This document shows positions 28,828 to 29,135 of a stretch of DNA of 29,135 bases, piece by piece (positions within the stretch are counted from its first letter, which is position 1; every line of letters starts with the position of its first letter). The stretch is from the IMG/VR virus record IMGVR_UViG_3300025087_000258, positions 1 through 29,135 of that record; one strand, written 5' to 3'. The notes beneath the pieces were generated by a model. It was not told the DNA's origin, did not search any database, and saw nothing but the letters and a program-made list of their open reading frames with translations. The DNA is from a virus. The position numbers were made by a program, and so were the translations under genes.

Positions 28828-29013
28828 TTATCTTTGTTCATGGGAGGTTAGATTAAATCTCTTATTCCCGACAATTGGCAGAACAGAGTTTTGACGTGCG
28901 TTTTCATTACATTGTGGGCAGGCGGTTGGGTCAAAATCCACAGTATAGTCCGTGGTAGTTTTCGGGTCTTGAAAGAATGGCTTACCGCAAATTGTGCATT
29001 TTTGTATTTTCAT
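28828..29013 (-). CDS. Small zinc-ribbon protein (61 aa)
   Basis: Two Cys pairs, C6/C9 (KCTICGKPF) and C32/C35 (ACPQCNENA), form a zinc ribbon with a 22-residue spacer, followed by a short basic tail. AGGA lies about 9 nt upstream of the ATG, one of the few SD-like sites in the window. It is the first gene of the right-hand minus-strand block visible here. Function unknown. Confidence 0.6.
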   Translation of the reverse strand: MKIQKCTICGKPFFQDPKTTTDYTVDFDPTACPQCNENARQNSVLPIVGNKRFNLTSHEQR

Positions 29014-29135
29014 ATTTTTATTCCTTCTTTTTTTATTGGGCTAAAAATTACTTACGCCAGCAGATAAGTAGAGATTTGGGCGGCCTGGGCTAGTCTCTTA
29101 CCCCCCGTTCCGCCTAACTTTTTTCTCTGCTGGAG
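29014..29135. other. Right-edge non-coding structured region
   Basis: No gene is seen. CCAGCAGA (29057-29064) and TCTGCTGG (29126-29133) are inverted repeats, and GGCGG/CCGCC arms lie between them. On the plus strand the inner stem is followed by TTTTTT. It may be a terminator for a plus-strand transcript or part of an element continuing beyond the window. Confidence 0.35.

Overview
The window looks like part of the genome of a tailed double-stranded DNA phage, or a prophage, with a podovirus-like virion module. Recognisable virion genes are portal, large terminase, a probable small terminase, scaffold, major capsid protein, two paralogous decoration-like proteins, a head-tail adaptor-like protein and a nozzle or stabilisation-like protein. 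No tape-measure or tail-tube gene is seen. TGA, TAA and TAG all act as stops, so the standard code is used. Very few genes have a Shine-Dalgarno site. One tail protein carries the Ser/Thr-rich, GIGxATTT-type segments that I associate with surface proteins of Parcubacteria/Patescibacteria. The host is therefore inferred, not proven, to be a member of that group (standard-code lineages, not the TGA-recoding ones).

Layout. From 1 to 19950 everything is on the minus strand. Read in transcription order it runs: probable small terminase (19950), HNH nuclease with a tandem-palindrome control region (19442), large terminase (18740), portal (17243), then a perfect consensus sigma70 promoter (15214-15242). 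That promoter drives a 17-residue very basic peptide, two unknown proteins, scaffold, two decoration-like paralogs, major capsid protein, two membrane-anchored small proteins, adaptor, nozzle, a membrane-anchored fibre-like protein, a 541-aa and a 1206-aa virion protein, and a collagen-like protein cut by the left edge. Hairpins sit about 8-11 nt in front of the scaffold, first decoration and capsid start codons.

An island on the plus strand (20101-21357) has its own promoter (20023-20050). It holds five small genes: a Cys/His protein, a 46-aa membrane protein, a class II glutamine-amidotransferase-like protein without the usual N-terminal cysteine, an HTH protein and a small basic protein. 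It converges on a second minus-strand block.

From 29013 down to 21442 (minus strand) lies the early/replication and accessory block: zinc-ribbon and winged-helix proteins, an HNH-AP2 homing endonuclease, a DnaD-like replication initiator with candidate iterons inside the gene, a DUF6745-like protein containing a 22-unit 9-bp minisatellite with its usual small partner, a frameshifted HExxH protein, a NinG-like HNH protein, a phage GroEL, a small basic DUF6496-like protein missed by simple ORF calling, and a second homing-type HNH. The initiator and NinG-like protein would serve replication and recombination. GroEL probably helps fold virion proteins, and the terminase/portal/capsid set packages DNA. 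No tRNA, CRISPR array, integrase or insertion sequence was recognised.
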